From: Diphasiastrum complanatum
Taxonomy: Eukaryota; Streptophyta; Lycopodiopsida; Lycopodiales; Lycopodiaceae
DNA length: 64,000 nucleotides
Assembly (NCBI GenBank): GCA_029204225.1
Contig: CM055092.1
Span: 63,178,622 to 63,242,621, forward strand
Direction: 5' to 3'
The position numbers were made by a program, and so were the translations under genes. How positions within the stretch are numbered: the first letter of the stretch is position 1; the number at the start of each line of letters is the position of its first letter. The notes under the pieces were generated by a model. The model ran no database searches, was not told where the DNA came from, and worked only from the letters and a program-made list of their open reading frames with translations. Shown here in pieces: positions 1 through 13,875 of this stretch.

Positions 1-735
1 TGCATTTGTATCATACATCTTGTATGCCTTGGCCCTCTCATCATATCCAAGGAAAATACACTTGACAGCTTTTGCATCCAATTTCCTTCATTTCTCATCA
101 AGAATATGAGCATAAGAATCACAACCAAAAACTCTCAAATGAGAAATATTAGGTTTCTTTCCAGTAACAGCTTCATAAGGCGTTTTACCCTCCACGAATT
201 TTGTAGGACATCGATTCGGGATGTGTGTAGATGTGCTGCAAGCTTCTACCCAAAAAGTATTTGGCAAACGCTTGCTTTGGGCATTGCCCTTGCCATCTCA
301 ACAATGGATATGTTCTTTCATTCTACAACTCCGTTTTGCTATGCTTAATAAGGTGTTGTAATGTACCTCTTGATCCCTTGATCCTTGCAAAAATCAATAA
401 ATTTTGTCGAATAATACTCACCACATCAGATCTCAAAGTCTTGATGCAACATCATGTTTTCTTTTCAACTAATGCCTTGAACTTTCTGAACTTAGCAAAA
501 GCATCTGATTTCTTGCTTATGAAATAAATCCAAATGCATCTGCTACATCATCAATGAAGGTAATAAAGTAATAGCAGCCACTAAGAGATGTAGTTTGTAT
601 TGGTCCACATAGATCATTGTGGACAAGATCTAGGATGCCACTAGCTCTCCTTGCTCCACTTTTGGGAAACCTCTCTTTGTGTTGTTTTCCCAAAATGCAA
701 CCTTCACAGATTTTCCCTTCAAAAGAAATTCAATA
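1..735 (-). pseudogene. Ty1/copia polyprotein remnant (GAG-pre-integrase to integrase)
   Basis: Read on the minus strand, this stretch gives a recognisable copia integrase. From right to left it shows a GAG-pre-integrase segment with CEGCILGKQHKERFPKS, the integrase core start DLVHNDLCGPIQTTSLSGCY and FITFIDD, then TTPY and NGVVERKN, and then the C-terminal part with KTPYEAVTGKKPN, LRVFGCDSYAHILDEK and CIFLGYDERAKAYKMYD. Stop codons interrupt it, one directly after HILDEK and one after TTPY, and part of the core after FITFIDD is missing. It is therefore a dead internal fragment. The reverse transcriptase part would lie beyond the left window edge. Confidence 0.85.
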
Positions 736-2183
736 ACTAGATTACCTCTTTTGAGAATCTGTAAACGTAAAATGATCAGTGTGATGAAGATTCACTAGAA
801 ACTAATAGTTTTGAATTATATTGCTTGTAAGAACGCATGATTAGTGGATCATTTGGATTCATCAGTTAAAAGTATGTGCATTGGATATACAATATTCTTG
901 GTATAAAGTATTCCTTAGTTAAGGAATAGACTCGGATCATTAGTGATTGTATCCCAGAGAGCTCAATTGGATAGCAAATCATAATGAATTTGAGAATAAT
1001 AACTGAATTGATATTCAATAGGATTTTGGGTATCTAGATTTGATTCTAGACGATGATCTAAAGTTTTTGTGGTTGAAGATGATTGTCATTGTCATTTTGG
1101 TATGCTTTTTGTCTTTGATTACCTGGTGATTTGGAATTTGATAACTCACATTTTGAGGAATCCAGTTTGAGAAATATTTTTAAAATCCAGTATTTTTTCT
1201 AATGGAACAGATTTTGGAATCATTTTTATATGTATCATGAGTTGTGTATTAAACATTAACTCTAGTATCCTTGAGGAATTAAGTATGTTTTGAGATTCCA
1301 ATGAATTATGATGATGAATCATTAGAATCTAATTATTTGTGATTGACGGATCATAAATGGATACTTAATTAGAGGATAATCTGGAAATGTGTTGATTCTT
1401 AAATATGTTGAGTAATTCCCAGTTTACTAATTGAGTTGAGATTTCACATTAGCACTTTGGAGGTGTAAATATGTTTACTCCAGTATTTTATTGAGTCCTA
1501 TGGATCTCATAGGCATGTCTCGTTAAGTAAATTGTTTTTACTTTTGTGGAGTTTTGCTTACTTTAGTGGATGATATTTTGCTACAAATTGTAGTCTATTT
1601 GTGTTTGTGTGCAAGTTCAATCTACATCTCCGAATGATAGGAGACACTTAAATCTATTGAGATTCAGATGGATTGCTGATTTCTTGTATGTGATGCTAGA
1701 AATGGAGCTAATAACTCGTTAGAGTAACTGCAGTACTCTGGATTAAGTTTTAATTGTCTAAAATTTGATGGATCTCCTAGAGATTTTAGTTGATTGTTGT
1801 TTTTTTGAAATATTTGAATATTCTAAAACACTATTGTCTACGTATGTGGATAAGATTTAGACTATCAAAACAATGAAATTTCTTTAGCTATTGGACTGGA
1901 TACTTGAAATAAAGAGCTAATTCCCAGTGGCTCATGTAGTTGGTATTACACCATGAAGGTGATGAACTTTTATTTGGAGAAGAATAGTCTGTTTGGAATA
2001 TTTATTGCTTAGTATATCTTTGGATTTTGAGTTGGTACTCATGTGTAGAGTCAAGCAATTGTAGAATCGTTGTGTCTCTGAGTACTTATTCAAAAGGAAA
2101 GATTAAACTAAGGATAATTATTCCAGGTTAAAAGTTGAAAGCTTATGGAATAATTTCAGAGGATAGAACTAGTTTAAGGGAGG
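736..2183. other. AT-rich non-coding stretch
   Basis: No open frame of useful length and no recognisable protein similarity is visible on either strand. A segment near 1953-1980 (ggtattacaccatgaagg) resembles the left terminal repeat of the candidate element at 6320, so this may be old transposon debris. The right end (2174-2188) is purine-rich and could be the polypurine tract of the element whose LTR follows. Confidence 0.4.
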
Positions 2184-2188
2184 AAGAA

Positions 2189-3147
2189 TGTCATGGCCAT
2201 ATTCGGTTAAGGACTGGAAGCCACAACTGATTGGATTCCAGAAGAATACAACTGCCTATTGTGGTCAGCCATTGAATCCCTGTTAGTCACTATGGCAGTA
2301 TAACTTGTTGCGGATCCATGCAAAAAACCTATCAAGAAACCTCTGGAGAATAATCCTTCTTTTGGATTTTGAGGTGTGGGCCCATTGTTATCTTGGCAAT
2401 TGGCAGGTAAGGCAGCGAGGGAGGGCGTCCTCATCTCTTGTAGTCATGACGACGATAACAAGTGGGGCAGTTTGGCGAGCGCCGAATGTCCTAAGTGCTT
2501 TCCGACGCTGCCCACCGTCATCCATCGCTGCCCAATAATCGCGTGCCAAAAAAACTTTTTGCCCATGAAAAATTTCGAGAAAGCATGGTCCCAGCACATC
2601 TGCATGCCACATGGCAGGCTCCCTACAGACTGTGTAGAAACACAAAGAGAACTACAGAACTGGATAATATGTGGATGAAGATTGAAGATCAATTGGTCAA
2701 TAATCAGAAGAATAATCTAACACCTAGGACCAATGGGAGCCTGCAAAAATCTCGGGACCAGCGGGCCCGGGTCCCTGGGTTGTTATGAAAAATCTTGAGA
2801 CCACGTACACCCGGGACTGGGTGTCGCAACCTCAGTGCTCAAGAAAAATCACGGGACCACATGTGTCTGGAACCATGGCCCCCGGGACCCGAGCACCCTG
2901 TCCCGTTTTCCTTGAAATCGCATAAGCCTGTCTGTCCACACATCTGGCACATACAGGCCTGCTTGTTATTCATGTCCTCATGCAAATCAACTACTAGTTT
3001 CTCTCTCTATATATTCAGGGTTTATTGTACTCTCTTTCAGTTAGTGTAGTAGTGTGATTTTGTGTGTTCTTCCTCCTTTTGATGGTGATTACTTATGGCG
3101 AATGCTTGATTGTGTTTATCTGATTATTTACACCAAAGAGTTCCACA
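2189..3147 (+). repeat. LTR of an LTR retrotransposon (solo or 3' LTR)
   Basis: The segment starts TGTCATGG and ends TTCCACA, the canonical TG...CA form. It is flanked by the 5-bp direct repeat aagaa (2184-2188 and 3148-3152). A TATATAT box at 3008-3014 sits about 140 bp before the 3' end, as expected for a plus-oriented LTR promoter. The sequence directly upstream (ttaagggaggaagaa) looks like a polypurine tract, which would make this a 3' LTR and the aagaa repeat a coincidence. No second copy is seen in the window. The left boundary is better supported than the right. Confidence 0.55.
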
Positions 3148-3152
3148 AAGAA

Positions 3153-4270
3153 GAGGAATAAGTCAAGCCACACCATGTCCTGCAACAGATGATACACTAG
3201 CCCTATCACGATAATTTAAAAGAAAAGAGTCCCACCAAGGTGTCATCTGGAAGGCATGTTCAATCCATTTCATGCTTGCTTTCATAATAGATAACTTCCT
3301 CTTTTTCTTTGTGGCTAGCATACTCGGATGTTGACTTCTCTAATGAAGAAAAAACAGCTTTGATATTTCTGGTTATTGCGCTCTCCTTTGTAGTCTGCAC
3401 ACCTTTTATTTTCACCTTCCAGATCAGATCTCACAAGCCAAAATACCCAATTTGCACTATTGTCTTTATGTGAAAGGGTGCCTGGATTAGACAACTCTTA
3501 ACAAATTGTACAATTCCTAACAAGCTTTTCATCCATCACAGAGCTTACAAGGGTTAATAGGCCAACAAGTGCTGAGGAATCTTTCATATTTTCTAGAGCC
3601 TTTAGCAGTAGATGAGTCACAGGCTTCCAATCCAAGTAAACTCACTGCTCATGCTCCATCAATCATGTCTTAGGTTTACTATTTACCTCTTTTGTGACGT
3701 AAATGGATTCATGCAGATAAGGATTGACAATAAAATCTTTTTGTAGGTGGAAGCATGGAAGTTGCATTGTACTGCACCTACCCTTCTACAAACTTTCCAT
3801 GCTACAACATGAAGAGCTCTCGGCTGGAAAATGTTGATGGCCATTGTTCGAAGGGCAGCCTTGTGCACACAAATCAGAGCACGTAATGGACTCTATTGAC
3901 TACAAAGAATGGCTATGCTCATTTTAGAAAACACAAAGATTTGCAAATGTTCTCACATTACATGTTTTGGTGAAAACGACCTTTATGAATATGATCTTGC
4001 ATATGGCAACAATGTTATTCTACATTGTAGTTTAGATGGAAGCTGCCACTTCAACAAAAGACAAAAAGTTGTCGGATGGGTGTTAGTTCTTTGTTTCAAA
4101 CATTGCGTTGGAATGCATTATTGAAGAAGATTGTGATGCTTTGTTTTTTTATCACTATATTTAATTTTGCAGCTTGTGGGATATATTCACTTTTATCTAT
4201 TGCATGTTTGTTTATGATTGGATATGTAGCAAAGCATCTTAGTTGTTGATTCTTTGAAACCAAATGTCAT
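3153..4270. other. Non-coding stretch upstream of the GH5-like remnant
   Basis: Only short frames occur here, for example 3909-4124 (71 codons) and 3683-3868 on the minus strand, and I recognise no family in either. It could include decayed upstream exons of the GH5-like remnant that follows, but nothing matches the N-terminal half of that family. Confidence 0.35.
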
Positions 4271-4290
4271 AGGAAAAGTGCGCTGGCCCT

Positions 4291-5127
4291 ATGTGGCATT
4301 TCAGAATTTGGTACGAGAATCGATTGGGATGGGCAAATCTTCTTATTGGCTATTGGAAGGTTGTTGTAGAAACTTTCAAGAAGGAGAATGGGGTGCTTGG
4401 ATATGAGATCATGGATGAGCCTTGGACTCGAGATTTTTACATAGATCCCTTGCTATTACTTCAAAGAACTGATAATAGGATTAACTCAGCACCATATCAT
4501 GAAAAATTGCAGGCAATTGTGAGGTCTATTGACAACAAAAGGATTATTTTCTATGTGACAAAAGGACTTCCATAGAAGACTTCTATGATGCAAGGATCTC
4601 CAAGGTGGATGGCCTTATCGTTGGTCTATTTGAGGTCTTTGATGGTAAGTATTTGTAGGTTCCCAAACTTTGTATTTTTTGTTTTATATGGAGCCCTTGA
4701 CATTTTTTTTTGCATTATGTGTTTTCTAAGTTCTACCTAATATTTTTCAATTTTTGAATTAAATTTGTGAATATGGATATATGCCAATCTTAGAAACAAA
4801 TTTAGAATTTGATGGAGGGCTCAATTACCCAAAATGAAAGTGAATAGGAGACTTTAAAGTTAATACATACTTGGTTCCACAATGTTCTAGCCTTTTCTTC
4901 TTCTTATTGTGCTCTCACATGTTTGAATGAAGTATTATGACAAGTGACAATATGGTAATTTCTTTGACAATATATTCTTATTGTTTTTTATAGTGTCTTC
5001 TTTTGCAGGATGTATACAAAATGTCTCCCATATATTAGATGAAGAATTGATCAGCTTCGCAGAGATGCGTCATGAAGACTATGTGGTTGGCGATGATTAT
5101 CTAAAACTACAAATATCTTGGATATAA
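4291..5127 (+). pseudogene. GH5 endoglycoceramidase-like gene remnant
   Basis: The 94-codon frame at 4291-4575 carries YWKVVVETFKKENGVLGYEI followed by MDEPWTRDFYIDPLLLL and, further on, a PYHEKLQAIVRSIDNKRIIF segment. This order matches the family-5 glycoside hydrolases of the endoglycoceramidase type, which cleave the sugar head group from glycosphingolipids and have LGYELINEPW, a DPSLLLPG-like loop and an AIRxxDxxRLIFF-like strand. The acid/base Glu is kept, but the Asn before it is Asp. The frame breaks near 4570 and continues as EDFYDARISKVDGLIVG, then reaches a good donor (gtaagt at 4645) and acceptor (ttttgcag ending 5008). The next exon reads GCIQNVSHILDEELISFAEM and stops at 5125-5127. 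The N-terminal half and second catalytic Glu are absent. I infer a decayed, truncated host gene. Confidence 0.6.
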
Positions 5128-5129
5128 TT

Positions 5130-5340
5130 TGTGATTATTGTGAATACTGATCATGAATATTGTAAATACTTGTAAACACTAATTGTGATTATTGTGAATA
5201 TTGATCATGAATACTCATAAATATTGATCGTCTTTGTTGCGAATACTCGTGATTATTGTGAACACTGATTGTGATTATTGTAAATATTGATCGTGAATAC
5301 TGATCATGATTATTGTGAAATTTGATTTTGAATATTTTTA
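5130..5340. repeat. Imperfect tandem repeat (gattattgtgaatactgatcatgaat)n
   Basis: About six to eight imperfect repeats of a 27-35-bp unit built from gattattgtgaa and tactgatcatgaatatt follow immediately after the GH5-like remnant. The units vary in length and sequence, so the array is old. Confidence 0.75.
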
Positions 5341-6319
5341 AATCTTTGCCAACTTCACAATTCCAAAATGATGAAAACATTTAGTGATCAAAATATTAAA
5401 CCCATTGTAAGAAACTACCATTCAATGAAGATCACCCATTTGTCAGCAAAATCATTTCATACGTAATTCTTAATCTTTTTAAATCTCAATATGCAATCTT
5501 AGTTGTATGATTGTAAAAACTATAACTACTTTTGTGGCAATGATTGTGATAGTGAAAGCTCTTGCAACTTAAAATGCAAAAAAAGAAACCAAATAAATAT
5601 CACAATAAATGCAAAAAAAAATACTAATAATGCATTTCTCTGAACCTCAAAGAAAATATCACAAATCTAGAGGCAAATTGTTGCTTTGTGCAACTTCAAA
5701 CGTTCAAAACAAACTGATATCAAATTTGTTATTATAGAACGCAAACTTATAAAAAAAACATAGATATATTTCGAATTCAAAATAAATGACAATATGCAAT
5801 TTAGATATGAATCACCTGAAAAGTGCATTGAATCATATTTATCTTATCATGCTCTCATGCTACTTAACTTACATAGCAATAGATTCATGTTACTGCATGC
5901 AAAAGCAGATAATCGATCATCCACGTGCTCATCTTATTATTATCTCATAATGATTATCCAGATTACCAAGCTAAATACTTACCCTATAGCCTTCGTTGAC
6001 CTCGAAGATCTATGACAATGTTCACTTTCATCCAATCGATGTTAGATTGGCACAAGAGTCTTTTTAAAGAAAACTTTGCTTGGTTAATTGTGCTATGTAA
6101 TACAACAAAATAATAATCATCAAGAAATCTTATCATGTTAGATCTCTTCATGTGATGTCTTCAAGCCGATATTTAGCAATTTTAGATTTACAAGTCCAAA
6201 CTCATCTTCTAAATGACAAAAGACGAAAGTTGTATTGTAAGAGATTGAAGTTTCTATTGCTTGTACCAAACTTTGTTATTATCTATTGATGTTTTAAATG
6301 TATGTATTCGAGCTATTAT
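5341..6319. other. AT-rich non-coding stretch
   Basis: No supported gene. The short frame at 5794-6015 has no recognisable features. Confidence 0.4.
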
Positions 6320-7770
6320 TGTGGTATTACGCCATGAAGGCCTTGCCATAATGCTAAAATTGTTGGATTAACCAAAACAAAACCTCTCAATCCATAAAGC
6401 ATTTGTGTCGTGCTATACCAACAGGTTTAATATAGATTTTGTAGTGAAAAGTATCGTTCTCACAGAGGATAGCGTTAGAAAGTTATGTTTTTGGTGTAAT
6501 TATGGCAGGTGGTTTCGAATATTATTCTGGCAGTATTACTTATATTTGGAATGGGTAATGTTAATGAATTCAGAACAACAATCTGGCCTCTATCGAATTG
6601 AAGGAAGCACGTTTTACAAATGAAATGTTATCAGAGTAGTACAGCAGACTACACTCTGGCTGACTAAGGTGTCAACAGAGAATCGGAAATTGTTCAATGT
6701 ATTCGCGACTGCGCATACAATTAATTACTCAAGTTCGCGAACTATTCGTTCCTAGATAGTCCTCAACAACTAAAGCCCAACTTAATGGTTAAAGAGCACG
6801 AATGGTTTTAGAGCACGTTAGAAACTTATGTCAATGCCAATCAGGAAAACAAATCAAAGACTCAATTCTTCAAACAGGGATTGTCATCTCATTTGTATAC
6901 ATACAACTTAATTCAATGATCGTGCTAGAATGCACAAAGATAGACATTATTCGAGTGTCGAAAAAAAAGTATTCGCAACAGACGAATAAGATGATTTTAA
7001 GACAGTTCTTTAGAGCATGCTTTACGGAAACACAGCAAACGATTGTAATGCACTAGAGCGTCTGTCTGATCAGAGAGTAATTCATGAAATGCGTTAGAGA
7101 TTGTTAGCAGACTCAAGATCACTCACACTCAGCAGTGCAGAGAACAGAGACAAGGGAGAATAACTCACAGAACTCTATTCAGTTCTTCAATCTCTTACAT
7201 AAGCATAAACTCTTCTTTCTCGATGATTGAGACTGAAGTGTGAGATCAATATATGTTCTACGGGGCGAACAAACACACCTCTTAAACAATAGGTGTGTCG
7301 CTCCCGCGAAAGGGTCTAGTTAAGAATTAAACTGAAAATACGTTCAACTATACCATAAGAGGTATACTTAACTATGAGTTAAAGTTACTCTAGTTTAACG
7401 TGTCTTTTCATAACTAGTCGTTTCGTATGGATGACCTAGGTAAGGGTTATCCAAGGCAATGTCTTTTCCTATTAAAGGTCTAGCCCTTAATTTATAAGAC
7501 AAGTACCTAGGAGATATATTCTCGAAAAATGACTTAGGCCTCTTCATGATTTATACTTAACGAGCTCATATCTTCATTTTTGAGTATATTATGCCATATT
7601 TATGTTGATATTCAATTTTTGACATTTACGTGGCATCACAATTTGCCTTTAAAAGTTAAAAACAACCATCAAAATTTTACTAAGCTATTTTTTACATTAT
7701 TTTAATCTTCACAAAGGTTAAAAATTTACGACAATATGACATGGCAAGGCCTTTGTGGTTTAATACCACA
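6320..7770. mobile_element. Candidate non-autonomous element with terminal inverted repeats
   Basis: The left end (6320-6350) starts TGTGGTATTA and contains aaggccttgccat. The right end (7741-7770) is its reverse complement, again giving TGTGGTATTA and aaggccttgccat, with a mismatched block of about 7 bp between. About 23 of 30 positions pair. The interior (about 1.45 kb) has no transposase frame. It holds a stretch with tgttatcagag near 6627 that resembles a tRNA-Met primer site, and GC-richer text around 7260-7310. No convincing target-site duplication is visible, so the element class is open. Confidence 0.4.
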
Positions 7771-8735
7771 TCGTGCTTGTTTCATAGTGTATTTTGAAAA
7801 AGCCTTAAAATGGCACAATATTAGACCTAAAATTACTACATGAATTCATGGAGCAATAAATTTGTAAGGAACTATTACTAATTTTAGACAATCTTAAAAG
7901 CACCTTACAATTTTATAAGGTTCACTTGCCATTTTTAAAAATTTGTGATAATGTAGGGATAGCTATTTTAAAAAATCATACCTCGTTTAAATCTCTTCTA
8001 TTTTTAAAAAGTCGCTGGTATGCTACTCACTATTTTTTTTTTAAATATGTTGGTTATCATGGCAGGGGAAGGCCCCTGCCCGTCGGGGGCCTTCACCTAT
8101 ACTTAAGACTTGCTTTTGCAAGGAGGAGAAATAGTTGTGGTAGTAGAAGTGGATGGTTGAGCAGAAAAAGAAGCTGTGGTGGCAGAAGCGGGAGTGGTTA
8201 GTTGTGGAGGTGCAGCGTGTTGTGGAGGGGACTAGATGAGGAGGGGGCTGCACCACGCATGCGTTTGCTGGCCGTTGTGTCAGTAACTACAGGTTGATGG
8301 GAGGTGGAAGCGTCAGAAGGTGGGTACAATGAAGTGTGTGGGACGGTGGCGGACAAAATTGAGGATCAATTAAACCTGCGAACCTTCTCCTCGAGAAGCG
8401 CACAGGCAAAATTACACAACAGTGGTCCTGTTGCGTTACGGTCGCATGTGTTAGGTTTTATGGCAATGGAAAGCTCATGGAGCAGGAAGGTATGCCAATC
8501 GTATGGCATCACCCGGGGGGCCTTCCCCTATACTTAAGACGTGTTTTTGCAAGGCAAGGCCAAAAAATCGATAAATCCCATAGTCCTCAAAAAATCGAGA
8601 AACTTTTAAAAATGCAAGTCTTTTTTAAAATAAGTCAAATAAGGGTTTTAGGAGACAAATTAGATGGTTGTTTAGAGAAGGGCTAGGTCTTCTTATTTAG
8701 GGCTACAGAAACAACCACAAGAGTGTGTAGAACCT
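7771..8735. other. Non-coding stretch with a 431-bp-spaced direct repeat
   Basis: No gene is supported. A roughly 36-bp segment containing cctatacttaagac and ttttgcaagg occurs at about 8086-8122 and again at about 8518-8553. The first copy is preceded by a 9-bp inverted repeat (gaaggcccc / ggggccttc, about 8068-8094) that could form a strong GC hairpin. The short frames here lie partly in this repeat and show no protein family. Confidence 0.5.
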
Positions 8736-8741
8736 TATGAA

Positions 8742-8811
8742 CACGTGGCAAGTTGTCACTGGACACGTCATCAGCCACATATAGTATAGAAAGATTTCTG
8801 GAAGACGTGGC
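8742..8811 (+). promoter_or_regulatory. Cluster of ACGT-core (G-box/ABRE-like) motifs upstream of the protease gene
   Basis: Three ACGT-core motifs lie within 70 bp: CACGTGGC (8742-8749), ACACGTCA (8763-8770) and GACGTGGC (8804-8811). They are 570-640 bp upstream of the protease start. Such motifs bind plant bZIP factors and often mediate abscisic-acid or stress responses. Linking them to this gene is an inference from position and from the known stress induction of RD21-type proteases. Confidence 0.5.
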
Positions 8812-9004
8812 GCTTGCTCATTAGACCACAGGCCCCTTTCCTTTTTAAACAACAGAATTCGTGGCTCCTGCCTCGGACGAGCCCAGAGCGCGCCGCGAAC
8901 TCAGTCGGTAAACCGCGGTTAATCAATCCCTACCCCGGGTTAAAAGATTACCTGACCCAGAAGTTACGTTAACCATGGTCAAGTGAAGCCCCTGGTCAGG
9001 TTGC

Positions 9005-9007
<3 letters not shown>

Positions 9008-9047
<40 letters not shown>
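9008..9047. repeat. (TC)n microsatellite in the protease promoter
   Basis: An uninterrupted run of about 20 TC dinucleotides lies roughly 200 bp upstream of the TATA box of the protease gene. CT/GA tracts are common in plant core promoters and leaders. Confidence 0.9.
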
Positions 9048-9052
<5 letters not shown>

Positions 9053-9242
9053 GTCTGTTTTTTTTACGATCCATGCATGTATAGTTGTATACTGTGGCAT
9101 GGCGATGTCTACAGAGCTCGGAGCTGCTGTCTGGCAGCCTCAGGCATAGATGCTTTCATTTCCACAACGATAATTCAGCCACAACGTTCACTCACTGACT
9201 GGTTCTAGTTCAATCACACTATATACTATCCTTTTTCTTCAC

Positions 9243-9250
9243 TATATATA
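9243..9250 (+). promoter_or_regulatory. TATA box of the cysteine protease gene
   Basis: TATATATA in the context cactatatatacacc, about 130 bp before the chosen ATG at 9381. This predicts a 5' leader of about 100 nt that is rich in C and T, as is usual in plants. Confidence 0.6.
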
Positions 9251-9380
9251 CACCCTACTTCCATCTCACTTGCTGCATGCCCGCCTATCCCCCCCAAATC
9301 AATTGCTGTTGAACCTTTGTATCTTTTGCTAACCCATCTCTCTTGTTTTGTTAATCTGTCTGCTTTTGTTTTGTTTTGCA

Positions 9381-11967
<2,587 letters not shown>

Positions 11968-12397
11968 TGTATTATGAAGGCAAAAAATTCAAGATAAACT
12001 GGGGATACTCCTAAGAATTGACTAGGTTGCAGGAAGCATCAAGATGTATATTGGCTTCAAGATTTCAGAGCTTGGGGTTTAGGATGAGAAGAGTCTTAAG
12101 AGAATCAGCAGGGATTCAAGGGTTTGCAATGAATGATTAGATGGTGTTATGGTTTATTCTTTCATTTGGCATTTGTTCCATGTAATCTATTTGTAGATTC
12201 TTTCTATAGAAAACATGAAAAGAGTCTTTTTTTTTCATGGTACACCTTGGCATATAGCATATAGAGTATTATTGTAGTGCATAGTCTGTATAAAAATGTT
12301 TTAAAGAAGTATATAGCGGGGTTGTATTCACCTAGTGTTGGGTTCGAACTAGTTTCTTTTCTCAGGGACAATCACACAAATTTTAACGTTTTTTTTG

Positions 12398-13875
12398 TTA
12401 CTTATGCAAAGTGTTTACTAAGGAGTGTCATGTGTCACCATGTAATCATCAACGCAAAGGAAAATATGCATTTGGGTTTCCCTTCTCATGGAGAAGTTCA
12501 ATAGAGCTTAAATCACATTTTTTGTTGCTTTGGCAAGGTGTTAATGTTATGTCATGACGTGTCGTTTATGTATTAGAAAAATATAAAGTGGGTTTTTTCA
12601 TGGGGAATTACATAGAGCTAGTTTTGGGTGTCTTTTCTTGTACAAGAATTGTAGAATATTTTTTGCTTATGCAAAACGTTAACAAAACATAGAGAATGTT
12701 ATGTTGCATGAATAGAGAGCGAGCCAATTTTGAGGTGAAAAAGTTCCAAGTAAGAACTAATTACAAATTGATGCTACTACATTCCATAAACTGCATTGTG
12801 ATATATTTACATTGTCAATTGGTGTGATTTTCTTAAATTATACTACATATTAACTCATTGGTTCAATATGGAATATAATTGCTGTTAAATAGAATTCCAC
12901 TATTTTAAGTAGATTCAAACAATCAAGCTTTAGTACAGCTTCTTGTTGCTTTTGCAAAGTGTTAGTGCCATGCTATTTTCTTAATTTTTTATTCAAAAGC
13001 AAATGCATTATAAAATCACGAATTGAGTTTTCTCATAGACAAATACATAACTTTTTGTTGGGTTTGTTTTTCCATGCAATTTCACATAGGAACTTTGCAT
13101 CAAGTTTTCTCATGGACAAAATGTGTTTTATTGGGTTTCTTTCTTGTGAACAACGAGAAATGAATACTAGTATGTCGTAAGTCATTATGTGACTTCCAAT
13201 CCAAAGGCAATATGCAACATAAAAGTACATACTTATGATTTTTTTCTTTTTTTTTCTCATGTACCATGAGAATAAATAGCAACATAAATTTGTTATTGGG
13301 GTTATTGGGCTCTTTATTCTCATAGAGAAGTACTATAGACCTTTGTACATCTTTTGCTGGTTTTGTGAAGTGTTAGTGTCATTTCATTGTGCAATGAGAT
13401 TTCATTTTTTTCAATGCAAAAGCAATATGCATAAAAAAGAACATGAATCGGGTGTTCTTATGGACAAGTACATAACCTATTTCCGGGTTCTCATCAACAT
13501 TCATAGAACTTTAGTATGTTTCTTGTCGACTACACAAGTGTTTTTTTTTTATAATGTTAATGTCATGTGCCCAACTTCCAATGTCAAGGCAATATCCATT
13601 AAATAACATGAATTTTGGATATATTGGGTTCTTTTTCTCATGCATACTATAATGAATAAACCTGTTTCTATGATATTATGTGCGTTTTTTCGTGGAGAAT
13701 TACAATAAAAGTGTGGTGCATTCTCTTGTTGCCTTGGCAAGTGTTAGAGTCATGTCATTATGTAACATTCTTCTTACTTCCAAAGCAATATGCATTAAAA
13801 ACAAAACCAATGTGGTTTTCTCACTAACATTTAGAGAGCCTATTTTTGGGTTTAATGGAGTTCTACAATCATAGT
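12398..13875. repeat. Old, highly diverged tandem array downstream of the protease gene
   Basis: About eight degenerate units, 110-250 bp apart, share the same ordered words: ttgttgctttggcaaagtg, ttagtgtcatgtcattatg, acttccaatgcaaaggcaat, atgcattaaaaacatgaat, ttgggttttctcatgg and acaagtacatagaac. Clear starts are near 12398, 12522, 12660, 12940, 13180, 13350, 13520 and 13722. All units run in the same direction. The reading frames here (for example 12959-13180, 13343-13606 and 13680-13874) follow the repeat and are not genes. Confidence 0.75.

Noticed and set aside
12959-13874. Several 60-96-codon frames on both strands
   Set aside because: They lie in the degenerate tandem array and overlap on opposite strands.
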